A stretch of DNA of 64,000 bases from Enterobacter cloacae (GTDB lineage: Bacteria > Pseudomonadota > Gammaproteobacteria > Enterobacterales > Enterobacteriaceae): contig NZ_CP056117.1 in the NCBI RefSeq assembly GCF_013375935.1, positions 868,001 to 932,000 on the forward strand. Direction: 5' to 3'. A program made the translations under genes and the position numbers. The notes under the pieces were generated by a model, which was given only the letters and a program-made list of their open reading frames with translations, was not told the origin of the DNA and ran no database searches. Positions 21,967-33,620 of this stretch are shown here, in pieces (the first letter of the stretch is position 1; each line of letters starts with the position of its first letter).

Positions 21967-23034
21967 ATGATGATGAATAACTTACCCGACACGCCTGATT
22001 TGCGCATTTTACTGATCAAACTTCGCCATCATGGCGACATGTTACTCACCACTCCCGTCATCAATTCGCTACGCCAAAAATGGCCAGAAGCCCAAATCGA
22101 CGTGCTCCTGTATGAAGAGACGCGAGACATGCTCGCCGCGCACCCGGCAATCAATACGATTTATGGCATCGACCGTAAGTGGAAGCAGCTGGGCACGCTG
22201 AAGCACCTGCAAAAAGAGTGGCAGTTGCTGCGTACGCTACGCGCGCAGCATTACCATCTGGTGATTAATCTTGCCGATCAGTGGCGCAGCGCGATTGTCA
22301 CCCGCCTCACGGGTGCCCCCGTTCGGCTTGGGTTTGCCTTTAACAAGCGCAACAATGCGTTCTGGCGTTTTTGTCATAGCGAACTGGTTTCTGTCGCCAG
22401 CCATCAGTCACTGCACACCGTTGAACAAAACCTTTCGATACTGGCACCGTTACCGGTTGTCGCCAAATCCGCCGTCACCATGGCTTACCGCGCGGATGAC
22501 TGGCACCATGCACAGCAAAAGCTAACGCAACAGGGTGTGGGAGAGCGCTACATCGTTATCCAGCCCACCTCACGCTGGTTCTTTAAGTGCTGGGATGAAG
22601 GGAAAATGGCGCAAACTATCGCCGCGCTGCAGCAGGACGGCCACACTGTCGTCCTGACGGCGGGACCGGATAAGAAAGAGCTGGCGATGGTAGACCGCAT
22701 CCTTGCCGCCTCCCCGAAAACGGGTGTTGTTTCGCTGGCAGGACAGTTAACCCTGCGCCAGCTGGCCTCGCTCATCGACCACGCCAGCCTGTTCATTGGC
22801 GTTGACTCTGTTCCTATGCACATGGCCGCCGCCCTGCAGACGCCCTGCGTGGCGCTATTTGGCCCATCAAAATTGACGTTCTGGTCGCCATGGCAGGTAA
22901 ACGGCGAAGTTATCTGGGCCGGGAATTACGGCCCGCTTCCCAACCCTGACGCCATTGATACGAAAACCACCGAACGCTATCTCGACGCCATTCCCGTTGA
23001 TGCTGTCGTCTCTGCCGCAAGGAGATACCTGTGA
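21967..23034 (+). CDS. waaQ: WaaQ, LPS heptosyltransferase III
   Basis: This GT9 enzyme adds the branching third heptose to HepII of the inner core. It has 355 residues, the family length. Features are LRILLIKLRHHGDMLLTTPVI at the N-terminus, VIQPTSRWFFKCWDEGKMA in the donor site and the signature LFIGVDSVPMHMAAALQTPCVALFGPS. Three ATG codons in a row (21967, 21970, 21973) could serve as start. The stop overlaps the start of the next gene, as in the Klebsiella/Enterobacter waaQ-wabG pair. Confidence 0.93.
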   Translation: MMMNNLPDTPDLRILLIKLRHHGDMLLTTPVINSLRQKWPEAQIDVLLYEETRDMLAAHPAINTIYGIDRKWKQLGTLKHLQKEWQLLRTLRAQHYHLVINLADQWRSAIVTRLTGAPVRLGFAFNKRNNAFWRFCHSELVSVASHQSLHTVEQNLSILAPLPVVAKSAVTMAYRADDWHHAQQKLTQQGVGERYIVIQPTSRWFFKCWDEGKMAQTIAALQQDGHTVVLTAGPDKKELAMVDRILAASPKTGVVSLAGQLTLRQLASLIDHASLFIGVDSVPMHMAAALQTPCVALFGPSKLTFWSPWQVNGEVIWAGNYGPLPNPDAIDTKTTERYLDAIPVDAVVSAARRYL

Positions 23035-24161
23035 TGAAGCCTCATCGCCTGGCCATTGTGCGTCAAAAATATCGCCCGGATGGCGGAGCAGAACGTTTTG
23101 TCTCCAGGGCACTCGCTGCGCTGAGCAATCAGAACCTTGAGCTGAACGTCATCACCCGCGAGTGGCAAGGCGAAAAACAGGACGACTGGCATATTCATAT
23201 CTGCGATCCCCGAAAATGGGGTCGCATCAGCCGCGAGCGCGGCTTTGCGCACGCCGCGCGCGCCCTGTGGCAACAGCAGCAGTTTGATATTGTACAGAGC
23301 CACGAGCGTATCCCGGGCTGCGACATTTACCGTGCCGGCGACGGGGTGCATCGCCGCTGGCTGCTACAGCGTACGCGTATACTTCCCGCCTGGCGCGCGA
23401 AGCTGCTTATGCACGATCGCTATCACCGCTACGTGATGAACGCGGAACGTGAAATGTATCAGGCTCCCGAGCTAAAGGCGGTTATCTGTAATGCGGAGAT
23501 GATCAAGCGCGAAATCGTCGAAGACTTTGATATTGACGCAAAAAAGATACATGTGATTTATAATTCAATAGATTCCAGCCGCTTCGTTCCGGCAGAAGAG
23601 AGACAGCGCGCCGTACTGCGTCAGCAATTTGGGCTACCCGCTGATGCCGTCATTTTCTGCTTCGTGGGGTCAGGGTTTGAACGCAAGGGGCTGGCGAGCG
23701 CTATCCAGGCTATTGCAGGGACATCGGCATGGCTGATTGTGGTCGGTCAGGATAAAGCGGAAAGCCGCTATCGCGACCTCGCCCGTTCATTAGGCTGTGA
23801 GGGGCAAATCCGTTTCCTGGGAATGCAAAAAGAGACGCTGCCGTTTTATCAGCTTTCCGATGGTTTACTGCTGCCGACGCTGTATGATCCTTTCCCTAAC
23901 GTCATACTTGAAGCAATGGCCTGTGGATTACCCGTCATTACGTCAGAGAGCTGCGGTGGGTCAGAATTTATTGAGCAAGGCCAGAACGGGTTTTACTGTG
24001 ATGCACTTGATATTCGCACCCTGAAGGAGGCCGTCGTGTCCATTCCTTCTCTGGAAAAGAATAACAATATGGGGCTTGCGGCGCGCGAACGCGTCAGAGA
24101 AGCAACGCCAGAAAAACTGTCAAGTCAGCTTATTTCGCTTTATCAAAAATTACTGGATTAA
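23031..24161 (+). CDS. wabG: WabG-like core glycosyltransferase (GT4)
   Basis: WabG of Klebsiella adds galacturonic acid to HepII, the first outer-core step. The N-terminus LAIVRQKYRPDGGAERFVSRAL is typical of the WabG/WaaG family, and the GT4 C-domain shows GSGFERKGLASAI and DGLLLPTLYDPFPNVILEAMACGLPVITSESCGGSEFI with the EX7E pattern. GTG 23031 and ATG 23034 are both possible starts after AAGGAG; both overlap the waaQ stop. 376 residues. Confidence 0.88.
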   Translation: MMKPHRLAIVRQKYRPDGGAERFVSRALAALSNQNLELNVITREWQGEKQDDWHIHICDPRKWGRISRERGFAHAARALWQQQQFDIVQSHERIPGCDIYRAGDGVHRRWLLQRTRILPAWRAKLLMHDRYHRYVMNAEREMYQAPELKAVICNAEMIKREIVEDFDIDAKKIHVIYNSIDSSRFVPAEERQRAVLRQQFGLPADAVIFCFVGSGFERKGLASAIQAIAGTSAWLIVVGQDKAESRYRDLARSLGCEGQIRFLGMQKETLPFYQLSDGLLLPTLYDPFPNVILEAMACGLPVITSESCGGSEFIEQGQNGFYCDALDIRTLKEAVVSIPSLEKNNNMGLAARERVREATPEKLSSQLISLYQKLLD

Positions 24162-24163
24162 TA

Positions 24164-25234
24164 ATGCGCATCCTAATGATTATTGATGGTTTACCCGGTG
24201 GAGGAGCCGAAAAAACGGTTCTCACCCTCTCCAGCGGACTGACGGAACTGGGACATCAGGTTACCCTTTTCTCCCTGCGGAAGGTGTGCGACTACGCCAT
24301 TCCGGAAGGCATCGATTTTCAGGTTGTGCAGGATACGTGTAAAAAACCCTGGCGCAAGCTGACAGAGATCCCGCGGCGCGCCCGCTTACTGGATCGCGCT
24401 ATTGAGCGGGCTGAGCGCAGCGGTAAATTTGACGTGGTCTTCTCGCACCTCCATAAAACCGATCGTATCGTGGCGCACAGCCGGGTGCTGGATCGGGACA
24501 AGGTGTGGTTCTGCGTACACGGGATGTTCTCGTTCTCCTATTTACGCCATCGCAGCGGCCTTTCCCGCTGGTTTAAACATTCTAAAATTCGACATACCTA
24601 CGAAAACCGCAACGTTGTCGCGGTATCCGGAGCCGTACTGCACGATCTCTCAGAGACGCTCGCTATCCCCCTGCGACGCAAAGCGGTGATCCATAACCCC
24701 TTTGATATTCCTGAAATTCAGCGTCTGGCAGAAGCGCCTTTTGAGATGCAGGGGCAGAATTACATTATCCACGTTGGCCGTTTTCATGAGCACAAACGTC
24801 ACGACCGCCTGCTGCGGGCGTTCGCGCTAAGCAAGCTCGACACAACCCTGGTGATGATGGGCAACGGCTCCGCAACGAAAATAGACCAGCTCAGGCAGCT
24901 TGCCGCCGGGCTTGGCATTGAAAACAAGATCATTTTCCGCCCGTTCGAAGCCAATCCCTACCCGTGGATCAAAGGAGCACGCCTTTTAGTGTTAAGTTCC
25001 GACTGCGAAGGTTTTGGTAATGTACTCGTGGAGTCGATTATCTGTCAGATTCCACCGGTCAGTACAAACTGCCCTGGCGGCCCTGCTGAGATCCTCACCG
25101 GCCCCCTGGCCCGCGGTCTGACGGCGTTAACAGACGAATCACTGGCGAAAACGCTGGCAGAACTGTATGCCTCTCCGCCGGTGGTTGATCGCGACACGAT
25201 TGCCTCGTTCGGTATCAACGCCATTTGCCGGTAA
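24164..25234 (+). CDS. wabH: WabH-like GT4 glycosyltransferase, possibly shortened by a late nonsense change
   Basis: GT4 features are an N-terminal ILMIIDGLPGGGAEKTVL, the mid-protein IIHVGRFHEHKRHDRLL, and LLVLSSDCEGFGNVLVESIICQIPPVSTNCPGGPAEIL. By position after wabG it fits WabH, which adds GlcNAc to the core galacturonic acid in Klebsiella. The frame stops with TAA at 25232, but the same frame continues for nine more sense codons (YIALVDTQK) to a second TAA at 25262. That extension resembles a natural C-terminus, so CAA may have become TAA. The catalytic domain is intact. Confidence 0.82.
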   Translation: MRILMIIDGLPGGGAEKTVLTLSSGLTELGHQVTLFSLRKVCDYAIPEGIDFQVVQDTCKKPWRKLTEIPRRARLLDRAIERAERSGKFDVVFSHLHKTDRIVAHSRVLDRDKVWFCVHGMFSFSYLRHRSGLSRWFKHSKIRHTYENRNVVAVSGAVLHDLSETLAIPLRRKAVIHNPFDIPEIQRLAEAPFEMQGQNYIIHVGRFHEHKRHDRLLRAFALSKLDTTLVMMGNGSATKIDQLRQLAAGLGIENKIIFRPFEANPYPWIKGARLLVLSSDCEGFGNVLVESIICQIPPVSTNCPGGPAEILTGPLARGLTALTDESLAKTLAELYASPPVVDRDTIASFGINAICR

Positions 25235-25275
25235 TACATTGCTTTGGTCGACACCCAAAAATAATCAGGTTTCAT

Positions 25276-26265
25276 ATGCAAAATTCAGCGCCATTATTAA
25301 GCGTGGTGGTTGCCGTTTATAACGGTGAAGCTTTTCTTGATCAGTTCTTTACCTGCCTTGTAAATCAAAACATCGACAGTATGGAAGTCATCATCGTCAA
25401 TGACGGCTCCACCGACCGTTCGATGCAGATCGTCGATAACTGGCGCGAAAAGCTGCCGGATATGCAGGTCATTGAACAGCCTAATCAGGGCGTTTCCATC
25501 GCGCGTAATACCGGCCTGGCCGTTGCGACCGGCCGCTATCTCTCCTTCCCGGATATTGATGATGTTTTCAGACCCGGCATGTATCAGCGCCTGCTGGATA
25601 TGGCCGTCACGCAGAATCTGGACGTCGCCACCTGCAACGGCAACTACGTCTGGGAAAATAACAAGAAACCGTCTCGCCCCATCTTCCCGGAAGACAAGCT
25701 CGCCTCAACGGGCGTTATGAATGGCGCGGCATGGCTAAAAAAGGCGCTGGACTCGCGTAAGTTCCTGCACGTTACCTGGCTGAATATCTATCGCCACGAT
25801 TTCATTCGCCAGAACGGCTTCCGCTTCGAGCCCGGCCTGCGCCATCAGGATATCCCGTGGACTACCGAGGTGCTGCTTGCCGCGGAACGCGTTCAGTACA
25901 CCAGCGAACGCTTTTATGACTACTACATTCACTCCGCTTCGGTATCGCACACTCCGGATAACGACGACACGCTTATCCGCTCAGCGCGCCATTACATGAA
26001 GATCCTGAAGATGCTCGATGCCATTAATCAGCGCTATCCGGATAAAGTGAAAAATATCCCTGCCTGCCACTGGCAAATCGCTAAAGAGGGGCTGGGGATT
26101 ATTCATACCTTCGATAACATGAAGGATGAGGCGAAGAAAGCAATGATAATCAAAGAGTTCTTCGACACCGGGATCTGGAAGCTTATCTGGAAAAGTGCCA
26201 AAAGCCCGCGTTTGCGCTGGCGCCTGGGCCGACGCTACTTCCGTTTAAAACGGTATCTGGCATAA
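25276..26265 (+). CDS. Family 2 glycosyltransferase, WaaH/YibD-like
   Basis: This 329-residue GT2 enzyme has LLSVVVAVYNGEAFL at the start, VIIVNDGSTDRSM for the nucleotide, and SFPDIDDVFRPGMY as the metal-binding region. The segment WLKKALDSRKFLHVTWLNIYRHDF followed by GLRHQDIPWTTEVL strongly recalls E. coli YibD/WaaH, which adds glucuronic acid to HepIII in phosphate-poor conditions. In E. coli that gene lies between yibQ and tdh; here it lies inside the core cluster. ATG 25276 follows an AGGT site; a start at 25225 lacks support. Confidence 0.75.
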   Translation: MQNSAPLLSVVVAVYNGEAFLDQFFTCLVNQNIDSMEVIIVNDGSTDRSMQIVDNWREKLPDMQVIEQPNQGVSIARNTGLAVATGRYLSFPDIDDVFRPGMYQRLLDMAVTQNLDVATCNGNYVWENNKKPSRPIFPEDKLASTGVMNGAAWLKKALDSRKFLHVTWLNIYRHDFIRQNGFRFEPGLRHQDIPWTTEVLLAAERVQYTSERFYDYYIHSASVSHTPDNDDTLIRSARHYMKILKMLDAINQRYPDKVKNIPACHWQIAKEGLGIIHTFDNMKDEAKKAMIIKEFFDTGIWKLIWKSAKSPRLRWRLGRRYFRLKRYLA

Positions 26266-26331
26266 GAGATAGCTTTAGCACGCTTAAATGCTTAGAATTT
26301 CCCGGCCGAAACTAAAAAAACGGATAATCGC

Positions 26332-27606
26332 TTGGAATTGTTGTATACCGCCCTGCTCTACATCATTCAGCCACTGGTGTGGCTGCGACTGTTGCTTCGT
26401 AGCCGTAAAGCGCCTGCGTACCGTAAACGCTGGGCCGAACGCTATGGCTTCTGCCGCAATAAAGTCGCGCCGGACGGTATTCTGCTGCATTCCGTATCCG
26501 TCGGGGAAACGCTGGCGGCCATTCCGCTGGTGCGCGCCCTGCGCCACCGTTATCCGTCACTGCCGATCACCGTCACCACCATGACGCCGACGGGCTCAGA
26601 ACGCGTGATGTCCGCATTCGGTAAAGATGTCCATCACGTCTACCTCCCGTACGATCTCCCCTGCGCCATGAACCGTTTCCTGAACACCGTTCGCCCCAAA
26701 CTGGTGATCGTGATGGAAACCGAGCTGTGGCCGAACATGATTTCCGCCCTGCATGCCCGTAAAATTCCTTTAGTTATCGCGAACGCGCGTCTGTCAGAGC
26801 GTTCGGCGAAAGGCTACGGCAAGCTGGGTAAATTTATGCGTCGCCTGCTCAGCAAAATCACGCTGATCGCCGCGCAAAATGAAGAAGATGCCGCGCGCTT
26901 TATCGCCCTGGGCCTGAAACGCAACCAGCTTGCGGTAACGGGTAGCCTGAAATTCGATATTTCCGTCACGCCTGAACTCGCCGCCCGTGCGGTGACGCTG
27001 CGTCGACAGTGGGCGCCGCGCCGTCAGGTCTGGATTGCCACCAGCACCCACGACGGTGAAGAAGAGATTATTTTGCAGGCTCACCGCAAGCTGCTGGAAA
27101 CCTTCCCGGACCTGCTCCTGATTCTGGTTCCTCGCCATCCGGAGCGTTTTAAAGATGCCCGCGAAATGGTGCAAAAAGGCGGTTTCAGCTTTACCCTGCG
27201 CAGCAGCGGCGAAATCCCCTCTGGCAGCACGCAGGTCGTCATTGGCGATACGATGGGTGAACTGATGCTGCTGTACGGCATTGCGGATCTCGCCTTTGTC
27301 GGCGGCAGCCTGGTAGAGCGCGGCGGCCATAACCCGCTCGAGCCGGCCGCGCACGCCATTCCGGTGCTGATGGGGCCACACACGTTTAACTTCAAGGACA
27401 TCTGCGCGAAATTGCAGCAGGCCGATGGCTTAATCACCGTCACCGACGCAGATTCGGTGGTCAAAGAGGTCTCCACCCTCCTGACCGACGAAGATTACCG
27501 CCTGTGGTACGGTCGTCATGCCGTTGAGGTTCTGCACCAGAACCAGGGCGCGCTGACCCGTCTGCTGCAGCTCCTGCAACCCTATCTGCCTCAGCGGAGC
27601 CACTAA
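26332..27606 (+). CDS. waaA: WaaA, Kdo transferase
   Basis: WaaA (KdtA) transfers two Kdo residues from CMP-Kdo to lipid IVA at the inner membrane. The 424 residues follow the E. coli sequence (425) closely: [19 protein letters not shown] membrane anchor, [31 protein letters not shown], and [38 protein letters not shown]. The only start that fits the family is TTG at 26332, with a weak ribosome-binding site, suggesting modest translation. It overlaps waaE by one base. Confidence 0.97.
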   Translation: MELLYTALLYIIQPLVWLRLLLRSRKAPAYRKRWAERYGFCRNKVAPDGILLHSVSVGETLAAIPLVRALRHRYPSLPITVTTMTPTGSERVMSAFGKDVHHVYLPYDLPCAMNRFLNTVRPKLVIVMETELWPNMISALHARKIPLVIANARLSERSAKGYGKLGKFMRRLLSKITLIAAQNEEDAARFIALGLKRNQLAVTGSLKFDISVTPELAARAVTLRRQWAPRRQVWIATSTHDGEEEIILQAHRKLLETFPDLLLILVPRHPERFKDAREMVQKGGFSFTLRSSGEIPSGSTQVVIGDTMGELMLLYGIADLAFVGGSLVERGGHNPLEPAAHAIPVLMGPHTFNFKDICAKLQQADGLITVTDADSVVKEVSTLLTDEDYRLWYGRHAVEVLHQNQGALTRLLQLLQPYLPQRSH

Positions 27607-28376
27607 TGTCAACGCGTCTGTCGGTGGTGATGATCGCCAAAAACGCCGCCGACCTGCTTCCGGATTGCCTGGCGTCTGTAGCCTGGGCTGACGAGATAAT
27701 CCTTCTTGACTCCGGCAGTACGGACAACACGCCAGACGTGGCCCGTGCAGCGGGGGTAAACGTCTATACCGACACCGACTGGCAGGGTTACGGCATTCAG
27801 CGTCAGCGCGCGCAGGGTTACGCCACGGGCGATTACGTGCTGATGATCGACACCGACGAGCGCGTTACCCCGGAACTCCGACAGGCCATTCAGACGGTAC
27901 TTGCCGCTCCCCAGCCTGGCGCGGTCTACAGCATCGCGCGTCGTAACTATTTTCTTGGGCGCTTTATGCGCCACAGCGGCTGGTATCCAGACCGCGTGAT
28001 GCGTCTCTACGAGCGCGAACGCTACCAGTACAACGACAGCCTGGTTCATGAGTCTCTGGCCTGTGACAACGCCAGGGTAATTCCCCTGACGGGCGATCTG
28101 CTTCACCTGACCTGCCGGGATTTCGCCAGCTTCCAGCGTAAACAGCTGAACTATGCCACCGCCTGGGCACAGGAGCGGCATGCGCGCGGCAAGAAGGCCT
28201 CGCTTACCGGGATCTTCACCCACACGCTGGGCGCGTTTCTGAAAACGCTGCTGCTGCGCGGCGGCGTGCTGGACGGCAAGCAGGGCTGGCTACTGGCGGT
28301 GGTGAATGCCCAGTATACTTTCAACAAATACACCGAGCTGTGGGCGCTGAACCGCGGCTACTCAGAGAAAACGTGA
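27606..28376 (+). CDS. waaE: WaaE, LPS core beta-1,4-glucosyltransferase
   Basis: This GT2 enzyme (KdtX) adds glucose to HepI in Klebsiella, Serratia and Enterobacter. The 256 residues show [44 protein letters not shown] with the DxD, and the conserved [16 protein letters not shown]. The waaA-waaE-coaD order is typical of non-E. coli Enterobacteriaceae. Start and waaA stop overlap (TAATG). Confidence 0.93.
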   Translation: MSTRLSVVMIAKNAADLLPDCLASVAWADEIILLDSGSTDNTPDVARAAGVNVYTDTDWQGYGIQRQRAQGYATGDYVLMIDTDERVTPELRQAIQTVLAAPQPGAVYSIARRNYFLGRFMRHSGWYPDRVMRLYERERYQYNDSLVHESLACDNARVIPLTGDLLHLTCRDFASFQRKQLNYATAWAQERHARGKKASLTGIFTHTLGAFLKTLLLRGGVLDGKQGWLLAVVNAQYTFNKYTELWALNRGYSEKT

Positions 28377-28859
<483 letters not shown>

Positions 28860-28861
28860 CG

Positions 28862-29671
28862 TTACTTCTGACACTGACGGCAGTAAAACGTGGCGCGCTG
28901 GGCGTGCTTCGTGGCAATTATCGGCGTTCCGCAGGCTCTGCACGGTTCACCTTTACGGCCGTAGACCTGCAGCTCCTGCGCAAAATAGCCCGGCTTCCCG
29001 TCGCTTTGCAGGAAATCCTTCAGCGTCGTCCCGCCCTGTTCAATCGACCGCAGCAGCACCGCTTTAATGACGCTAACCAGCAGCTCGCACTCCTGCGCCG
29101 ACAGCGAAGAGGCCAGCCGATCGGGATGGATCCCGGCGGCAAACAGCGATTCGCTGGCGTAAATATTCCCCACGCCCACTACCAGCCTGTTATCCATAAG
29201 CCAGGGTTTAATCGGGGTTTTCTTCCTGGCACATTTCTCTTTGAGGTATTCCGCGTTAAACGCCTCTGAGAGCGGCTCTGGCCCGAGATGCGCCAGCACG
29301 TTGTGCCCTTCAAGCTCTTTGGCCCACAGCCATGCGCCAAAACGCCGTGGGTCGGTATAACGCAGCACTTTGCCGTTGCTCATCACCAGATCGACGTGGT
29401 CGTGCTTTTCCGCAGGCAGGTCCTCTGTGAGGATACGCAGGCTTCCCGACATGCCCAGATGGATGATGATCCAGCCGTCAGGCAGTTCCAGCAGCAGGTA
29501 TTTAGCGCGGCGCTGGACGCTCAGGACGGGTTTGTCGCTTAGCGCATGGATCTCATCGGAAACCGGCCAGCGCAGACGCCCGTTGCGAACGACGGCATGC
29601 AGAATAGTCGCGCCGACCAGATGCGGCTCAATACCGCGGCGGCTGGTCTCTACCTCAGGTAATTCAGGCAT
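28862..29671 (-). CDS. mutM: MutM (Fpg), formamidopyrimidine-DNA glycosylase
   Basis: MutM excises 8-oxoguanine and related lesions and nicks the abasic site. It has 269 residues as in E. coli. The N-terminal catalytic [12 protein letters not shown], the mid-protein [21 protein letters not shown] helix region and the C-terminal four-cysteine zinc finger [24 protein letters not shown] are all present. It lies downstream of rpmB-rpmG, separated by a terminator, as in E. coli. Confidence 0.98.
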   Translation of the reverse strand: MPELPEVETSRRGIEPHLVGATILHAVVRNGRLRWPVSDEIHALSDKPVLSVQRRAKYLLLELPDGWIIIHLGMSGSLRILTEDLPAEKHDHVDLVMSNGKVLRYTDPRRFGAWLWAKELEGHNVLAHLGPEPLSEAFNAEYLKEKCARKKTPIKPWLMDNRLVVGVGNIYASESLFAAGIHPDRLASSLSAQECELLVSVIKAVLLRSIEQGGTTLKDFLQSDGKPGYFAQELQVYGRKGEPCRACGTPIIATKHAQRATFYCRQCQK

Positions 29672-29697
29672 GGTTCCTCCGTTGAGATGCAGAATGC

Positions 29698-29724
29698 AAA
29701 AAACCCCGCAGATGCGGGGTTTTT
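29698..29724 (-). terminator. Terminator after rpmG, ahead of mutM
   Basis: CCCCGC (29704-29709) and GCGGGG (29714-29719) form a stem with a four-base loop. Six A on the left become the T tract on the minus strand and five T lie on the right. It probably limits read-through from the ribosomal protein genes into mutM. Confidence 0.85.
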
Positions 29725-29743
29725 CAATACAAGGAGACTAAAA

Positions 29744-29914
<171 letters not shown>

Positions 29915-29933
29915 TTATTTCCTCTTTAAGTAC

Positions 29934-30191
<258 letters not shown>

Positions 30192-30387
30192 TTAGCTCGA
30201 GCTTCGTATGGGGTATCGGCGCCTCGTCAGGCTTTACAGCCCGGTCATCGCATAGTTCTATTGAACTCTCGATTGCCAGGCCCAAATGCCAAACCCGAGA
30301 TTCTCAAAGGTGGCGTAGTATACGCTGACTCGGCGGTGTGCTCAAGTCCCGAACAGACAAAGATCCCGATGGATCGCGAGAAAAGGC

Positions 30388-31053
30388 CTAAATCCAGCCG
30401 CGTTCGGCAAAAGATATGTACTCTCCGCGGCCAATTATCAGATGGTCCAGCACACGAATGTCCATGAATTGACAGCATTTGATAATACGTTCGGTAATAG
30501 CTTTGTCAGCTCTGCTTGGTTCTGCACAGCCAGAGGGGTGATTATGCGCGAGGATCACGCCGGCTGCATTCACTTTTATCGCTTCCCGCACGATTTCACG
30601 CGGATGCACCTCAACGTGGCTTAACGTCCCCGAAAAAAGGCGGGTATGTTTAATCACACGATTTTTGTTGTCGAGAAAGATCACCATAAAGATCTCCCGC
30701 TCCAGATCGGACAGCTGGCTTTGCAGAAATTCGCGGGTCATGTCAGGAGTAAGAATGGGGTCTTCCTCCTCCATACGCACGTTATAAAATCGTCGGGCAA
30801 GTTCTGCAATTCCCCGCAGCTGGGCATATTTCGCCACGCCGATGCCCTCTACGTGCGTAAATTCCGCCAGGTCCGCGGTCAGCAAACCATACAGTGAACC
30901 AAAATGGTCTATTAAATCCTTCGCCAGGGTAAAAACCGTTTTTCCCGGCGTGCCCGTGCGTAAAAAGAGCGCCAGCAGCTCGTCGTCTTTTAATAACGTG
31001 ACGCCATGGCGCAGCATTTTTTCGCGCGGTAGCAGCTGTTCAGTCTCTTCCAT
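30388..31053 (-). CDS. radC: RadC family JAB/MPN-domain protein
   Basis: The 221-residue product has an N-terminal helix-hairpin-helix-like part ([28 protein letters not shown]) and a C-terminal JAB/MPN metalloprotease-like domain with [12 protein letters not shown] and the metal motif [16 protein letters not shown]. Despite its name, a DNA-repair role has not held up for E. coli RadC, and its function is unclear. ATG 31053 is chosen because AGGAGGG lies at ideal spacing; a GTG 24 bases upstream is less likely. It is divergent from coaBC. Confidence 0.95.
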   Translation of the reverse strand: MEETEQLLPREKMLRHGVTLLKDDELLALFLRTGTPGKTVFTLAKDLIDHFGSLYGLLTADLAEFTHVEGIGVAKYAQLRGIAELARRFYNVRMEEEDPILTPDMTREFLQSQLSDLEREIFMVIFLDNKNRVIKHTRLFSGTLSHVEVHPREIVREAIKVNAAGVILAHNHPSGCAEPSRADKAITERIIKCCQFMDIRVLDHLIIGRGEYISFAERGWI

Positions 31054-31223
31054 GCCCGCCCTCCTTCTGTTTGCCACTATGCTGCCACAGGCACCTCCCG
31101 GGCTCGACGCTCGCGTTTCGTTCTTGCGTAACGCCTCGCAAAGTGAATAAAGGACTTCATCACCCCGTTTTTGGGATTGTGATAAAATGCCCGCTCTCTG
31201 GTGAAACCCAACAGGAAAGAATC

Positions 31224-32438
31224 ATGATGAGCCTGGCCGGTAAAAAAATCGTTCTTGGCGTAAGCGGCGGTATTGCTGCCTATAAAACGCCGGACCTGGT
31301 GCGCCGTTTGCGCGAGCGCGGGGCCGATGTGCGGGTCGCGATCACCGAAGGCGGCAAAGCCTTTATCACTCCGCTGAGCCTGCAGGCCGTATCGGGATAC
31401 CCGGTATCCGACAGCCTTCTTGATCCGGCGGCCGAAGCCGCAATGGGCCACATTGAGCTGGGTAAATGGGCCGATCTGATTATTCTTGCCCCCGCCACGG
31501 CGGATTTAATTGCCCGCGTGGCGGCAGGTATGGCGAACGATCTGGTTTCAACCATTTGCCTCGCCACCCCGGCGCCCGTCGCGGTCGTGCCCGCCATGAA
31601 CCAGCAGATGTACCGCAACGCCGCTACCCGGCATAATCTGGAAACGCTGGCCTCGCGCGGCCTGCTGATCTGGGGCCCCGACAGCGGCAGCCAGGCCTGC
31701 GGCGACGTGGGTCCGGGCCGAATGCTCGACCCGCTAACGATTGTTGATATGGCCGCGGCCCATTTCTCGCCTGTCAACGATCTGCAACATCTCAACATCA
31801 TGATTACCGCGGGTCCAACGCGCGAGCCGCTGGATCCGGTGCGTTACATTACTAACCACAGCTCCGGCAAAATGGGCTATGCGATTGCCGCCGCGGCGGC
31901 CAGGCGCGGTGCGAACGTCACGCTGGTGAGCGGCCCGGTGTCGCTTACCGCGCCTGCGTCGGTGCAGCGTATTGATGTCATCACCGCACTGGAAATGGAA
32001 GCCGCCGTACAGGCGCATGCACAACAGCAGCATATTTTTATTGGCTGTGCTGCCGTGGCGGATTACCGGGCAGAAACCATTGCTGACGCCAAAATTAAAA
32101 AGCAAGGCGATGAATTAACGATAAAAATGGTCAAAAACCCGGATATCGTTGCCGGTGTGGCCGCGCTAAAAACGCATCGTCCTTACGTTGTTGGGTTTGC
32201 CGCCGAAACGAATAATGTGGAAGAATATGCCCGGCAAAAACGTACCCGCAAAAACCTCGATTTGATTTGCGCGAACGACGTATCGCTGTCCACGCAAGGA
32301 TTTAACAGCGACAGCAACGCATTGCACCTTTTCTGGCAGGATGGAGATAAAGTCTTACCGCTTGAGCGCAAAGAACTCCTGGGCCAACAATTACTGGACG
32401 AGATCGTTACCCGTTATGATGAAAAAAATCGACGTTAA
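31224..32438 (+). CDS. coaBC: CoaBC (Dfp), bifunctional phosphopantothenate-cysteine ligase / decarboxylase
   Basis: This enzyme makes 4'-phosphopantetheine in two CoA-pathway steps. The flavin-dependent decarboxylase half ([22 protein letters not shown]; the PAMNQQMY and [11 protein letters not shown] motifs) is followed from about residue 190 by the CTP-dependent synthetase half ([38 protein letters not shown]). The 404 residues match E. coli. ATG 31224 or 31227 follow AGGA; the longer frame from 31071 is unsupported. Its 3' end overlaps dut. Confidence 0.97.
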   Translation: MMSLAGKKIVLGVSGGIAAYKTPDLVRRLRERGADVRVAITEGGKAFITPLSLQAVSGYPVSDSLLDPAAEAAMGHIELGKWADLIILAPATADLIARVAAGMANDLVSTICLATPAPVAVVPAMNQQMYRNAATRHNLETLASRGLLIWGPDSGSQACGDVGPGRMLDPLTIVDMAAAHFSPVNDLQHLNIMITAGPTREPLDPVRYITNHSSGKMGYAIAAAAARRGANVTLVSGPVSLTAPASVQRIDVITALEMEAAVQAHAQQQHIFIGCAAVADYRAETIADAKIKKQGDELTIKMVKNPDIVAGVAALKTHRPYVVGFAAETNNVEEYARQKRTRKNLDLICANDVSLSTQGFNSDSNALHLFWQDGDKVLPLERKELLGQQLLDEIVTRYDEKNRR

Positions 32439-32874
32439 GATTCTGGACCCGCGCGTTGGCGAGCAATTTCCGCTGCCAACTTATGCCACCTCCGGCTCTG
32501 CCGGTCTTGACCTGCGCGCCTGTCTCGATGACGCCGTAGAGCTGGCCCCGGGTGCAACTACCCTGATCCCGACCGGACTGGCGATCCACATTGCTGACCC
32601 GTCGCTGGCGGCGGTGATCCTGCCGCGCTCTGGCCTGGGCCATAAGCATGGCGTCGTGCTGGGTAACCTGGTTGGCCTGATTGACTCTGACTATCAGGGT
32701 CAGCTGATGGTATCCGTCTGGAACCGTGGCCAGGACAGCTTCACCATTGAACCGGGCGAGCGTATCGCGCAGATGGTATTTGTCCCGGTGGTGCAGGCAG
32801 AATTTAACCTGGTGGCAGACTTTGATGCTACTGACCGTGGCGAAGGCGGCTTCGGCCATTCCGGGCGCAAATAA
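32416..32874 (+). CDS. dut: Dut, deoxyuridine triphosphatase
   Basis: Dut hydrolyses dUTP to dUMP, keeping uracil out of DNA. The 152 residues include the five trimeric dUTPase motifs: [45 protein letters not shown] and [11 protein letters not shown]. It begins [12 protein letters not shown] and overlaps coaBC by 23 bases in another frame, as in E. coli. Confidence 0.98.
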   Translation: MMKKIDVKILDPRVGEQFPLPTYATSGSAGLDLRACLDDAVELAPGATTLIPTGLAIHIADPSLAAVILPRSGLGHKHGVVLGNLVGLIDSDYQGQLMVSVWNRGQDSFTIEPGERIAQMVFVPVVQAEFNLVADFDATDRGEGGFGHSGRK

Positions 32875-32920
32875 CCGCCCGACAGACACGCATTTCACAG
32901 CGCCATAATGCAATAACAAA

Positions 32921-32940
32921 CCGCAAACGCCAGTTTGCGG
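32921..32940. repeat. Perfect inverted repeat between dut and slmA
   Basis: CCGCAAAC and GTTTGCGG pair perfectly around GCCA. There is no T run on the plus strand. It may be a weak dut terminator or mRNA-end structure. Confidence 0.5.
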
Positions 32941-32994
32941 TCGCTGTGTGGATGACGGCCTGACAAGTGCTTATTTTCAGGGGTATTTTGTAAC

Positions 32995-33591
32995 ATGGCA
33001 GAAAAACAAACCGCGAAAAGGAATCGTCGCGAAGAAATACTTCAATCTCTGGCTCTGATGCTTGAATCCAGCGACGGCAGTCAACGCATCACCACCGCAA
33101 AACTGGCGGCCTCTGTAGGCGTGTCAGAAGCGGCGCTGTATCGACATTTTCCGAGCAAAACCCGGATGTTCGACAGCCTGATCGAGTTTATCGAAGATAG
33201 CCTGATTACGCGCATCAACCTGATTCTGAAGGACGAAAAAGACACCAGCGCGCGTCTGCGTCTGATTGTGCTGCTGATTCTGGGCTTTGGTGAACGTAAT
33301 CCGGGTTTGACCCGTATTCTGACCGGCCACGCGCTGATGTTCGAACAGGATCGCCTGCAGGGCCGTATAAACCAGCTTTTTGAGCGTATTGAAGCCCAGC
33401 TGCGCCAGGTACTGCGCGAGAAGAAAATGCGTGAAGGCGAAGGTTACACCACGGATGAGACATTGCTGGCAAGTCAGATCCTGGCGTTTTGCGAAGGGAT
33501 GCTCTCTCGTTTTGTGCGCAGCGAGTTTAAATACCGCCCGACGGACGATTTTGACGCCCGCTGGCCGTTAGTGGCAGCTCAGTTGCAGTAA
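32995..33591 (+). CDS. slmA: SlmA, nucleoid occlusion factor (TetR family)
   Basis: SlmA binds specific DNA sites on the chromosome and blocks FtsZ ring assembly over the nucleoid. The 198 residues are nearly identical to the E. coli protein. The TetR helix-turn-helix is at residues 27-50 ([21 protein letters not shown]), followed by the dimerisation domain. It begins [13 protein letters not shown] and is convergent with pyrE. Confidence 0.98.
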   Translation: MAEKQTAKRNRREEILQSLALMLESSDGSQRITTAKLAASVGVSEAALYRHFPSKTRMFDSLIEFIEDSLITRINLILKDEKDTSARLRLIVLLILGFGERNPGLTRILTGHALMFEQDRLQGRINQLFERIEAQLRQVLREKKMREGEGYTTDETLLASQILAFCEGMLSRFVRSEFKYRPTDDFDARWPLVAAQLQ

Positions 33592-33620
33592 CCTCGCTGC
33601 CGGTTATCCGGTCTACAGAG

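Noticed and set aside
31071..31223. Upstream in-frame extension of coaBC
   Set aside because: The conserved N-terminus and ribosome-binding site are at 31224; the extension overlaps the divergent radC promoter region.
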